DNA of 64,000 bases, taken from contig NZ_SCHN01000006.1 in assembly GCF_004120195.1 (NCBI RefSeq), forward strand, positions 248,001 to 312,000, written 5' to 3'. This document shows positions 18,025 through 25,781 of the stretch, piece by piece. The DNA comes from Enterovibrio baiacu. Its GTDB lineage: Bacteria; Pseudomonadota; Gammaproteobacteria; Enterobacterales; Vibrionaceae. Both the position numbers and the translations under genes were made by a program. Position 1 is the stretch's first letter. Every line of letters starts with the position of its first letter. The notes under the pieces are model-generated. The model saw nothing but the letters and a program-made list of their open reading frames with translations. It made no database searches and was not told where the DNA came from.

Positions 18025-19696
18025 TCGGAAGCAGACCTTTCATGGATAAACGGCGATAGCGGCTCTGTAAACGGCTCACTAAAATCGCAAAAGAGAAGAA
18101 AACTAACGGCAGCAAGGCTTGCCAAATCGCGTATATCGCTGTCACGCGGCGGTCATACCCGCTCGACAGCGCCACCGCTTCGGTCGTGATGGTGCTAATG
18201 CGCCCCGCCCCTAACACCAAGGTCGGCAGATATTGCGCCAAGCTCACGCTGATCCCGATTGCCCACGCAAACACAATGGCAGGCAGCAATATCGGCATTT
18301 TGATTTGAAACCAAACGTGGAGCGGTGATTTTCCCAAACTCAACGCGACGCGGGTTAAGCCTTCGTCATAGCTGCGCCACGGGCCATCTAACGACAAATA
18401 CACGTACGGGAATGCGAAGAAAACATGCGCCCAACACACCCAGAAAAAGTGTGCATCACTGCTGAGGTACAAGGTAGCAACCTGCATACCAAACAACACA
18501 GAAAGCTGCGGGATAAGCATAGGAATCGCGATGACATACCCCGGCACTTGAAGCTTGTAGCGCAAGCGATATTCATGGGCAACCAGCGCAAAGCACAAGG
18601 CCACCGATGCTGTGATTAAGGCGATGAACAGACTTTGAGAAACCGTACCAAGGATCGAATCCCACTCATATTCCCAGAATCGGAGGCTATAACGGCTCGG
18701 CAGTAAATCGGGGAATCGCCAGCGTTGGGCAATGCTCCAAATCACCATCAATGGCACCATGACCACACTGATAAACAAGATCGCGGAGAACACCGATTTA
18801 CCCGGCAGTGAGCAACCACTTCGGCCTGAGAATTGCCATTCTCTGAACCCTTTCGTGACCGCCCACTCCACCAGCCTTGCGAACGCAATCATCACGATCG
18901 CGATAACAAACAGCACAACCGCCCCTGCAGCCGCTCTTGGCAACAAGGCAAGATCTGGGTCGTTGAACCACTGCCACACCAACACGGCAAACGTGGGCGG
19001 ATTGGTTGGGCCAATGATTAGCGCCACATCGACGACCGACAAGCTGTACGCCATCACGGCCAACATCGGAAAACGCAGCTTGGCAAGCCATTGTGGAAAA
19101 ACGCATTTCCACCAGGTTTGTGCTTTGCTATACCCCAACGAAGCACTGACTTTCTCGCTCTGATCAACCTTGAGTTGGCGCAACACAGAAATGCTCATCA
19201 GCAGTAAAAAAGGCACTTCTTTCATCGCCAGCATCAGGATCAATCCCAATGCATACGGATCTTTCACCAGTAAGGCCAAATCACTCACGGTTTGGGCGTT
19301 GGCGTCATACCCTACAAGACTTAACAGCCTTGGCCCCATCCCCGTTGGCGCGAACAGAAACGCAAAACCAATGGCAAACGCCACGTGTGGCATCGCAAGC
19401 AAAGGAGATAACGAGATCTCTACACGACGCCAAAAGCGCGTACCCCAACTGGCCTGTAAAATAGCGAAGGTAATCAAACACGCCAGATAACTACTGGCAA
19501 TAGCGCAATACACTGTCATGCAGATCGACTGCCACACTCCCTCCCACTCGAAAACCATGGCAAAGCCTGCGAGCCCGAACTTGTGCATGCCCAACGGCGG
19601 CACATAGCCAAGTGACGACACCAACACGCCCAGCAAGCCGGGAAGCGTAGGCAAGAAGCAGCACACCGCAATGATCAGATAGAGCGCTTTTAACAT
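17990..19696 (-). CDS. Fused ABC transporter permease, YnjC-like
   Basis: 568 residues from the ATG at 19696, which has GGAAG 9 bases upstream; a GTG 30 bases earlier overlaps ynjB. It has about twelve hydrophobic segments in two homologous permease halves joined at about residue 290, as in ThiP and FbpB proteins. Each half carries an EAA-type loop (SASLGYSKAQTWWKCVFPQW and RVALSLGKSPLHVWFQIKMPIL) that contacts the ATPase. Together with the adjacent binding protein and ATPase it makes a complete importer. Confidence 0.9.
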   Translation of the reverse strand: MLKALYLIIAVCCFLPTLPGLLGVLVSSLGYVPPLGMHKFGLAGFAMVFEWEGVWQSICMTVYCAIASSYLACLITFAILQASWGTRFWRRVEISLSPLLAMPHVAFAIGFAFLFAPTGMGPRLLSLVGYDANAQTVSDLALLVKDPYALGLILMLAMKEVPFLLLMSISVLRQLKVDQSEKVSASLGYSKAQTWWKCVFPQWLAKLRFPMLAVMAYSLSVVDVALIIGPTNPPTFAVLVWQWFNDPDLALLPRAAAGAVVLFVIAIVMIAFARLVEWAVTKGFREWQFSGRSGCSLPGKSVFSAILFISVVMVPLMVIWSIAQRWRFPDLLPSRYSLRFWEYEWDSILGTVSQSLFIALITASVALCFALVAHEYRLRYKLQVPGYVIAIPMLIPQLSVLFGMQVATLYLSSDAHFFWVCWAHVFFAFPYVYLSLDGPWRSYDEGLTRVALSLGKSPLHVWFQIKMPILLPAIVFAWAIGISVSLAQYLPTLVLGAGRISTITTEAVALSSGYDRRVTAIYAIWQALLPLVFFSFAILVSRLQSRYRRLSMKGLLPNESLYRKPRHP

Positions 19697-19701
19697 GAGA
19701 T

Positions 19702-20856
19702 TTAGCTTCCGTAGCGTTGTAGCCACGCTTTTTCGAGCGCGCTTTGCCAGCTTGGGTGCGGCTCAGCGACCGCTGTAAACGGGGTGTTCTCTTTGGCTGA
19801 ACCGGACAAATGTGTGTCTTTTAGCACCGCCGGATCGCCCCACACATCCAGGTCACCTTTGCGTGATTGCGCGTGAGGACTCAGCAAGAAATTGATGGCG
19901 ACGAGCGCCCCTTCTTTGGCGTTCGCATTCCAAGGCACGGTCAAATAGTGAATGTTCGACAACGCCCCCATTTCCATCGCATAAGCTTCAGTGGTTTCTG
20001 CAAGGTTCCCTGCTGATTGCGCGGCATAGACCGCGTTCGGGTTGAACGTAATCGCTAAGTCAATCTGACCGTCATCCAGCAATTGCAGGGTTTCCGCCGT
20101 GCCTGCAGGGAATTGTTTACCGCCACGCCAAGCCACTTTGTGGAACTCATCCAAGTAATGCCAAAGCGGCGCGGTCACTTTGTCGAAATCAATGCGATCA
20201 ACAGGCTCAGACAGGCATGGCGAATCGTTCGTTAGCTCGATCAACAGCGCCTTCAAGAAGCTGGTGCCGTGGAATTCAGGAGGACGCGGGTAGCTCAAAC
20301 GGTTTGGATTGCGTTTGGCGTAATTCAGCATGTCACCAAAGGTGCGCGGCGGCGTGCTCAGGGTTTCTTTGTCATAAATAAACACCAGTTGGCTCAAGCC
20401 CCACGGTGCTTCCATGCCGTCTGTCGGTTCAGAGAAATCGACAGTCACAGGCAGGTTTTGATCCACCAGCGACCAATGCGGCAATTGCTGTGCAAAGCTG
20501 CCCATCAATAACTGATTTTCTTTGAGTGATTTAAAGTTCTCACCGTTGATCCATACCAAATCAACGCTACCGCCAGTGGTTTTCCCCGCGGCTTTCTCAG
20601 CAATCAATCGCGTGGTGGTTTCGGAAATGTCCGTCACCTTTACATGATGAAGATTGATGTTGTGACGACGTTGCAGTTCCTTCCCCGCCCATTGGATGTA
20701 ACGGTTAATTTCCTGATTGCCGCCCCATGCATGAAAGTACACATCTTGGCCTTGTGCCTTCACTTCGACCTGCGACCAATCGCTGAGATCTGGCGCTGAC
20801 GCAAACACCGCGAAAGACGCGATCAACAAAGCCATCGCTGAGAACAGAGTTTTCAT
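19702..20856 (-). CDS. ABC transporter substrate-binding protein, YnjB-like
   Basis: 384 residues from the ATG at 20856, giving a clean signal peptide (MKTLFSAMALLIASFAVFASA). The body is a type II periplasmic binding fold (FHAWGGNQEINRYIQWAGKEL..., GSVDLVWINGENFKSLKENQLL, QLVFIYDKE), as in YnjB and the ThiB/spermidine-binding groups. It is first in the ynjBCDF-like unit. A terminator separates it from the TVP38 gene upstream, so it probably has its own promoter. The ligand cannot be told from the sequence. Confidence 0.88.
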   Translation of the reverse strand: MKTLFSAMALLIASFAVFASAPDLSDWSQVEVKAQGQDVYFHAWGGNQEINRYIQWAGKELQRRHNINLHHVKVTDISETTTRLIAEKAAGKTTGGSVDLVWINGENFKSLKENQLLMGSFAQQLPHWSLVDQNLPVTVDFSEPTDGMEAPWGLSQLVFIYDKETLSTPPRTFGDMLNYAKRNPNRLSYPRPPEFHGTSFLKALLIELTNDSPCLSEPVDRIDFDKVTAPLWHYLDEFHKVAWRGGKQFPAGTAETLQLLDDGQIDLAITFNPNAVYAAQSAGNLAETTEAYAMEMGALSNIHYLTVPWNANAKEGALVAINFLLSPHAQSRKGDLDVWGDPAVLKDTHLSGSAKENTPFTAVAEPHPSWQSALEKAWLQRYGS

Positions 20857-20933
20857 AAAAGTCTTTTTATTCTTATCGTTATTTGATGCCGGATTAACCA
20901 CTCATCGCCGCTATTTTCAGCAGCTATAAACGC

Positions 20934-20964
20934 AAAAACGTCCCCCACCATAAGGTAAGGGACG
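20934..20964 (-). terminator. Rho-independent terminator after the TVP38-family gene
   Basis: On the minus strand CGTCCCTTACC pairs with GGTGGGGGACG (two G-T pairs) around a TTAT loop, then TTTTTG. It separates the redox unit from the ynjB-type transporter unit. Confidence 0.88.
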
Positions 20965-20996
20965 ATAAATCTAATCACTTATGACGCAAGCGCAAG

Positions 20997-21677
20997 TTAT
21001 TTCGCTAGCTCTGCCATGTTGATGCCTTTTTTCTTCGCGATGTACTTCGGAATCAGAGACATACCAAACAGAATAAGACCCGCACCGGCGAACTTAACCA
21101 GCAACATTGCAGACACACCGTTAGTGGCAATGTCACCCGCCATGTAAGCGAAGATGAAAGCACCCGGTGCCATGGTGATCAATGACACCAGAGCGTAAGT
21201 GCCAAGGTTCAAACTGGTTAGGCCGTACGCGTAGTTTTGTAGGCTGAACGGGAACACAGGCACAAGGCGAGTCAGGATCAGGAAGCTGGTACCGTTTTGC
21301 GCGACACCGTCATCAATCTTCTTGAAGATTGGGTTGTCACCAAACTTTTTCATGATGGTATTGCGTAGCAAAAAGCGCGCAACCACGAACGCAACAACCG
21401 CACCAAGGGTTGCAGAGAACAATGCCAATACGCCGCCTTTGATTGGGCCAAACACAATGCCAGCCACAATGGTGAACGCACTGCCAGGCAGCAAGAACAC
21501 ACACGCAAAAACAAACGCCGCAACAAACACTACGTAACCCATCGCGCCAAAGCTTGCGATCCACGCTTGAAGGCTCTTGATGTCGGTAATGATCTCAAGA
21601 ATACCCGTTTGTTTTGCCACAAATAGCGCCAGCGCTACTGCAAGAATCGCCACACCAATTTTTAGAAATTTCATCAA
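20997..21677 (-). CDS. TVP38/TMEM64 (VTT/DedA-like) membrane protein
   Basis: 226 residues, five or six membrane segments, starting with two adjacent ATG codons. The family core FLLPGSAFTIVAGIVFGPIKGGVLALFSATLGAVVAFVVARF and the later RLVPVFPFSLQNYAYGLT are clear; these are the re-entrant-loop signatures of VTT proteins. Relatives flip lipids or carry ions, and several sit beside mercury, selenium or sulfur redox genes. It is last in the unit rhodanese-flavoprotein-CCG protein-TVP38, and a terminator follows. Confidence 0.88.
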   Translation of the reverse strand: MMKFLKIGVAILAVALALFVAKQTGILEIITDIKSLQAWIASFGAMGYVVFVAAFVFACVFLLPGSAFTIVAGIVFGPIKGGVLALFSATLGAVVAFVVARFLLRNTIMKKFGDNPIFKKIDDGVAQNGTSFLILTRLVPVFPFSLQNYAYGLTSLNLGTYALVSLITMAPGAFIFAYMAGDIATNGVSAMLLVKFAGAGLILFGMSLIPKYIAKKKGINMAELAK

Positions 21678-21742
21678 TTACTTCTCGAAAAATGTTCAAT
21701 GTTCTTCAATACCCCTTCACCAAACGTGCGGGGTAAAGAAAG

Positions 21743-21805
21743 TCGCCGAGTGCATTAAGCAGGAGACAACTGCGCCCGTTTTCACAAGCAACGCATACTC
21801 GGCGA
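21743..21805 (-). other. Long stem-loop between the CCG-protein and TVP38 genes
   Basis: Perfect 9-base arms TCGCCGAGT at 21743-21751 and ACTCGGCGA at 21797-21805 enclose 45 bases, with GC pairs beyond a two-base bulge. On the minus strand CTTTCTTT follows. It may attenuate transcription into the TVP38 gene or stabilise the upstream message. Confidence 0.5.
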
Positions 21806-21830
21806 TTCCTTTAATTCAGGTACTGCGCGG

Positions 21831-22601
21831 TTACACCGACATGCACTTGATCAGACCCGCCTTTGATTTGTAGCGGTTGAACCAAGCTTTCGCAGGGCTT
21901 GCTAGCACGTTCACTGGCGGCGCGGTGTCTTTCATCACAACCGGGCCAAACATCAGATCAAGAATGTGCCAAGCGTTCGTGCCCACCCCCATCATGGATG
22001 CACGGCACGCGGCGCAGTAAACAACAACGTGGTCAGTTTCAAACTCATCAACACGGCGCTGAACAACACGCTCAGCCACATTCGGGTTCGCAGGCACCAC
22101 CATGCCGCCGAAACCACAGCAACGCGTGTTTTCGCGGGTGTGTTCTGGTTCAGCAGTTTTGTAACCCAGCTCATTCAAAATCCAGCGAATGCCGTCTTGA
22201 AGCTCGCTTTCGTAGCGGGTTGAACAAGAATCGTGAATGGTGAACACCACGTCACTGTCTTTTGCTTTGCCCACAAGCTCAGGTGGCAAACCGATTTTTG
22301 GCAGCAGTTTCCAAAGCGACAATGGCTTTTGCGAGCCGCCCGATTTCTTGATCATGCCGTAACAGCTTTGGCACGCCACGATCACTTCTTCGGCTTCTAG
22401 CTTGTCAAAGTCAGCTTGTAGTTGACCATAACGCTCTTTGAATTTCTCAGCTTGGCCAATCGCGGCGGTTGGCTTACCGCAACATTTTTGAACCGCACCC
22501 ATGTCTGGGAATACATTTTTCAAGTGTTTCGCGATCGCCGCGACACCTTCTGGCGAGTAGGATGGCAGGCTGCATCCTGGCATGAATACTTTATTACTCA
22601 T
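21831..22601 (-). CDS. HdrB-like CCG-domain iron-sulfur protein
   Basis: 256 residues with two complete CCG motifs: C10, C40-C41, C77-x-x-C80 and C126, C161-C162, C196-x-x-C199. In heterodisulfide reductase HdrB these ligate two noncubane [4Fe-4S] clusters that reduce disulfides. There is no signal peptide, so it is cytoplasmic. Its ATG overlaps the stop of the GltD-like flavoprotein by 4 bases, so the two are probably subunits of one complex, in which the flavoprotein passes electrons from NAD(P)H through ferredoxin clusters to this subunit. The substrate is unknown; the adjacent rhodanese suggests a persulfide, thiosulfonate or related sulfur compound. Confidence 0.88.
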   Translation of the reverse strand: MSNKVFMPGCSLPSYSPEGVAAIAKHLKNVFPDMGAVQKCCGKPTAAIGQAEKFKERYGQLQADFDKLEAEEVIVACQSCYGMIKKSGGSQKPLSLWKLLPKIGLPPELVGKAKDSDVVFTIHDSCSTRYESELQDGIRWILNELGYKTAEPEHTRENTRCCGFGGMVVPANPNVAERVVQRRVDEFETDHVVVYCAACRASMMGVGTNAWHILDLMFGPVVMKDTAPPVNVLASPAKAWFNRYKSKAGLIKCMSV

Positions 22602-24394
22602 TTTGTTGTTACCGCACGTTTAGCCATAGTGAAGAGTTTTGAGAAACCCAGTTTTTGGTGCATGTTGATCGCTTTGTGGCCTTTCATTGGTGATTCGCCA
22701 TTGTTCGCATTCACGAAATCAACGCGCGCACCTAGGAAGATTTCCTTCATTGGGTAATCTTTCGGACACACGATGGTGCACTGATCACAGGCGTTACAGG
22801 AGTAAGCCAGCAATGGGTCCATCTCTTTCTTATTGACGAAATCACCGAACAGCGTCTTCGGACAGTCGCCGAAGTCGTTCATCATGATGCACTCGCTCAT
22901 ACACAGCTTGCAGGTACACTGCAGGCAGCGCGTTGACTCTTGCTTCACTTGCTCTTGCGTGAAACCAAAATCAACCTGAGCAAAGTCGCGCTTACGCTCT
23001 TCCGCATCGCGCAGTTCGCCGTGCAGACGTGGCACGTCTACAGTGCCTTTTGGCAGAGGAATGTCTAAGCGCGATGGGTAGCTGTATTCTTCTTGGAAAT
23101 CGCGGCCTTCTTCCAAAGGTCGACCCGCGAATTGACGCTCAATGCTCATCGCCGCTTTACGGCCAAGTGCCATGGCTTCGATAACGATGTTACCGCCACA
23201 CGCATCACCCGCCACGTAAACGCCGCTCACAGAAGACGCTAGGGTGTTCTTGTCCACCACATAGCGGCCACCACGGCCCGTTTCCAATGCGCCACCAGTA
23301 ATGTCTGCAACCACCTGACCTGTCGCGAATACCACGGTATCCACTTCGATCGTGCGCGTATCATCGGCATACGTTGGAGCAAAGTTGCCCGTCTCATCAA
23401 AAATTGAAATCACGCGCTTCAGCGTAATAGAGAAGACTTTACCGTCTTTTTCTTCGATCGAGATTGGGCCCCAACCTGCGTTGAATGCCACGCCTTCTTC
23501 CAACGATTCTTCAATTTCAACATGGCTTGCTGGTAGGTTTTCCATGGCTTCAAGCGAACACTGGTGCACTTCATCTGCACCGATGCGCCATGAAGAACGT
23601 GCACAGTCCATCGCTACGTCGCCGCCGCCAATCACCATCACACGCTTACCAGCACGCGGGAACGCACGGGTTTCAGAGATTTCTTTCAGGTACTCAACCG
23701 CAGAGAACACGCCTTCCGCCTTGTGACCCGGCAGTGGAATGATTGAACCGACATGCGCACCGTGTGCAAGTACCACTGCATCGTGTGTATTACGAAGGTC
23801 TTCAAAGCTGATGTCTTTGCCGATTTCAACGCCAAACTTGGTCGTGATACCCAGCATCTCTAGGTAGCTAAATTCGAAATCAATCACGTTGCGTGGCAAG
23901 CGGTATTCTGGAATACCCACACGCATCATGCCGCCGTACACATCCAACTTTTCATAGATGGTCACGTCGTGGCCTTTACGACGAAGTTCGATCGCCGCTT
24001 GTGCACCCGCAGGGCCCGCGCCTACGATGGCAACGTGTTTGCCCGTTGGATTGAGGATCGCCAAATCCCAGTTTTCTTTGTTGTCCATCTTCTCAGCGAC
24101 GAAGCGTTTGATGCCCGCCACGCTGATCGCTTGACCATATTCCGTGTTACGACGACACGCCGCTTCACATGGGTGCGCACAAATGCGGCCCAAGGTTTGT
24201 GGCAAAAACAGTTTGCCGCGAATGGTGTCTAGCGCTTCTTGGTATTTGCCTTCACCTGCAAGGCGAACATATTGCTTCACATCAGTGTGCATTGGGCACG
24301 CGGTCTGACACGCAGGATCCGCATCACCCATACAGCCATCAACCACGTTCTGCGCAGCGTCGTATAGCTTTTGACTAAAAATTACATTGCTCAT
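22598..24394 (-). CDS. GltD-like NAD(P)H:iron-sulfur flavoprotein oxidoreductase with C-terminal ferredoxin domain
   Basis: 598 residues. Residues 15-100 are the N-terminal iron-sulfur domain of the GltD/DPYD family (C21, C29, C33, C72, C76, C80). An FAD-binding GAGPAG is at 125-130, and the NAD(P)H site follows at VIGGGDVAMD. The FAD-anchoring GVYVAGDACGG comes next. The C-terminal part adds cysteine clusters at 490-502 (CLQCTCKLCMSEC) and 533-543 (CNACDQCTIVCP), a two-cluster ferredoxin-like module. It is distinct from glutamate synthase small subunit, since no gltB is present. It is translationally coupled to the HdrB-like gene and 49 bases after the rhodanese. Confidence 0.9.
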   Translation of the reverse strand: MSNVIFSQKLYDAAQNVVDGCMGDADPACQTACPMHTDVKQYVRLAGEGKYQEALDTIRGKLFLPQTLGRICAHPCEAACRRNTEYGQAISVAGIKRFVAEKMDNKENWDLAILNPTGKHVAIVGAGPAGAQAAIELRRKGHDVTIYEKLDVYGGMMRVGIPEYRLPRNVIDFEFSYLEMLGITTKFGVEIGKDISFEDLRNTHDAVVLAHGAHVGSIIPLPGHKAEGVFSAVEYLKEISETRAFPRAGKRVMVIGGGDVAMDCARSSWRIGADEVHQCSLEAMENLPASHVEIEESLEEGVAFNAGWGPISIEEKDGKVFSITLKRVISIFDETGNFAPTYADDTRTIEVDTVVFATGQVVADITGGALETGRGGRYVVDKNTLASSVSGVYVAGDACGGNIVIEAMALGRKAAMSIERQFAGRPLEEGRDFQEEYSYPSRLDIPLPKGTVDVPRLHGELRDAEERKRDFAQVDFGFTQEQVKQESTRCLQCTCKLCMSECIMMNDFGDCPKTLFGDFVNKKEMDPLLAYSCNACDQCTIVCPKDYPMKEIFLGARVDFVNANNGESPMKGHKAINMHQKLGFSKLFTMAKRAVTTK

Positions 24395-24443
24395 TATTTT
24401 TATGATTCCAGTCTTGGTTAATTACGTACGTATGTGGCGTTGA

Positions 24444-25430
24444 TTAACTCTTGGTGCCGCTTTGCACTTTCACGTCAGCACGATTCTGCTCGTAGTGTGC
24501 AAAGCTGTATTCAATCCAAGAGCCGTCGTAGTTGTAGACGCCTTCTGCACCCAGCACTTCTTCAAGCACCATCATGGTGTGTGCAGAGCGAACGCCAGAC
24601 TGGCAATAAGCAATGACTTTCTTGCCTTTAATGATGTCGCCGTAAAGCGCAGCTAGCTCATCGGCTGATTTCAGCGTGCTGTCTTCATTGAGGGCTTTGG
24701 TCCAGTTGATGTGAACACTGCCAGGGATCGTACCTGGGCCGTATGCACCACCGACTGTGGTTGTGCCGTCGAATTCTTCTTGGCCACGGGTATCAAGGAT
24801 CACCCAATCGTTCGCTGTTTGTGCATTGAGCACCATGTCCATGGTCGCCAAACCGCTGGTTTCGGCTTCTGGGCGTGGCGCTTTATAAGAGGTTGCCGTA
24901 ACACTTGGGTTTGCGTCGCCGGTTTTCAGACCCGCACCGATCCACGCGTTCAAGCCGCCGTCAAGGTAACGAACGTTGTCATGACCCAGGTTTTGGATTT
25001 GCCAGAACAGGCGAGCAGCGTCGTGGTGAGCGTTAGCCGCATAAACCACGATGGTTGATTCTGGCGTTGCGCCAAACTTGCTCAACAGCGCTTCCATGTC
25101 TTCCACAGAATTGCGCATGCCGTCATAGCCATACACGTCTTTCGCTGCAGAATAATCGTTACGCCACATGGTGAAAGAACCAGCGATTGGCGCGTCCGGT
25201 TTCATTGGGTTAAGCGCACCGATCACCACGAGGTTCTCGTCGCTTTCCATCATTTGTTTCAGTTCTTGCGCTGATACAAACGCCTCTGGGTTGGCATATT
25301 CCGCAAACTTTTCTTGCAGAACATGATTGCTCACGTGCACCGCTTCCGCACCGAACATAGAGGTATACGCCACGTATCCCCCCGCCATCAGCGCCGCGAA
25401 AACACCCACTGCTACCGTCGATTTTTTCAT
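24444..25430 (-). CDS. Membrane-anchored or exported rhodanese (YnjE-like)
   Basis: 328 residues. The N-terminus MKKSTVAVGVFAALMAGGYVAYTSMFGA is an uncleaved anchor or signal sequence. Two rhodanese domains follow. The first lacks the catalytic cysteine (YAANAHH in the active loop). The second has the active loop CQSGVRS with its persulfide-forming Cys, a typical sulfurtransferase layout. E. coli ynjE lies in the same ynj locus as ynjBCDF, matching the wider context. It is first in the unit that continues with the flavoprotein, the CCG protein and TVP38, and is divergent from the TtrS-like sensor. It likely carries sulfane sulfur in the periplasm. Confidence 0.9.
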   Translation of the reverse strand: MKKSTVAVGVFAALMAGGYVAYTSMFGAEAVHVSNHVLQEKFAEYANPEAFVSAQELKQMMESDENLVVIGALNPMKPDAPIAGSFTMWRNDYSAAKDVYGYDGMRNSVEDMEALLSKFGATPESTIVVYAANAHHDAARLFWQIQNLGHDNVRYLDGGLNAWIGAGLKTGDANPSVTATSYKAPRPEAETSGLATMDMVLNAQTANDWVILDTRGQEEFDGTTTVGGAYGPGTIPGSVHINWTKALNEDSTLKSADELAALYGDIIKGKKVIAYCQSGVRSAHTMMVLEEVLGAEGVYNYDGSWIEYSFAHYEQNRADVKVQSGTKS

Positions 25431-25781
25431 CGAGATTATCCCAAGATTATGTATAAATTAATTCGCTCATCAGTGAGCAGAATGAAATCGTTTGTCGGGC
25501 ATGACGCAGTCGGACGGGCTTTGTTTTTTATTGTTTGTGCCGATCGGGTGAACACATCATGTTGCTACATTCTGTCGATGTGTCTGGGCGCGCGTCGCGC
25601 GAATCATGAACACATCACTGCCTTTTTTGGGCTTGTGGCACGCAGTGTGGGGAATTTTTTGTCAGCGGGGTATTGTGGTAAACCACAATATTGTCAGTAG
25701 TTTGATCTAAAACAACAACAAAAGTATGGATATCTAGGGTAAGATGCGCGGCGAAAAGCTTCCCATCACAGTGACCTCTCA
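25431..25781. promoter_or_regulatory. Divergent control region of the redox unit and the TtrS/R-like system
   Basis: 351 bases with no gene. It holds the promoters of the rhodanese unit (minus) and the sensor (plus). The main feature is the 20-base palindrome at 25670-25689. The rest is moderately AT-rich. A response-regulator site controlling both directions is plausible. Confidence 0.7.
25670..25689. promoter_or_regulatory. 20-base palindrome, candidate response-regulator operator
   Basis: TATTGTGGT-AA-ACCACAATA, a perfect inverted repeat with a 2-base centre. It lies about 90 bases before the sensor gene and 240 bases before the rhodanese gene. It is a good candidate for the binding site of the neighbouring FixJ-type regulator. 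Confidence 0.65.

Noticed and set aside
22598-24394. Assignment as glutamate synthase small subunit (GltD)
   Set aside because: No gltB neighbour; a C-terminal two-cluster ferredoxin module and coupling to an HdrB-like gene argue for another role.
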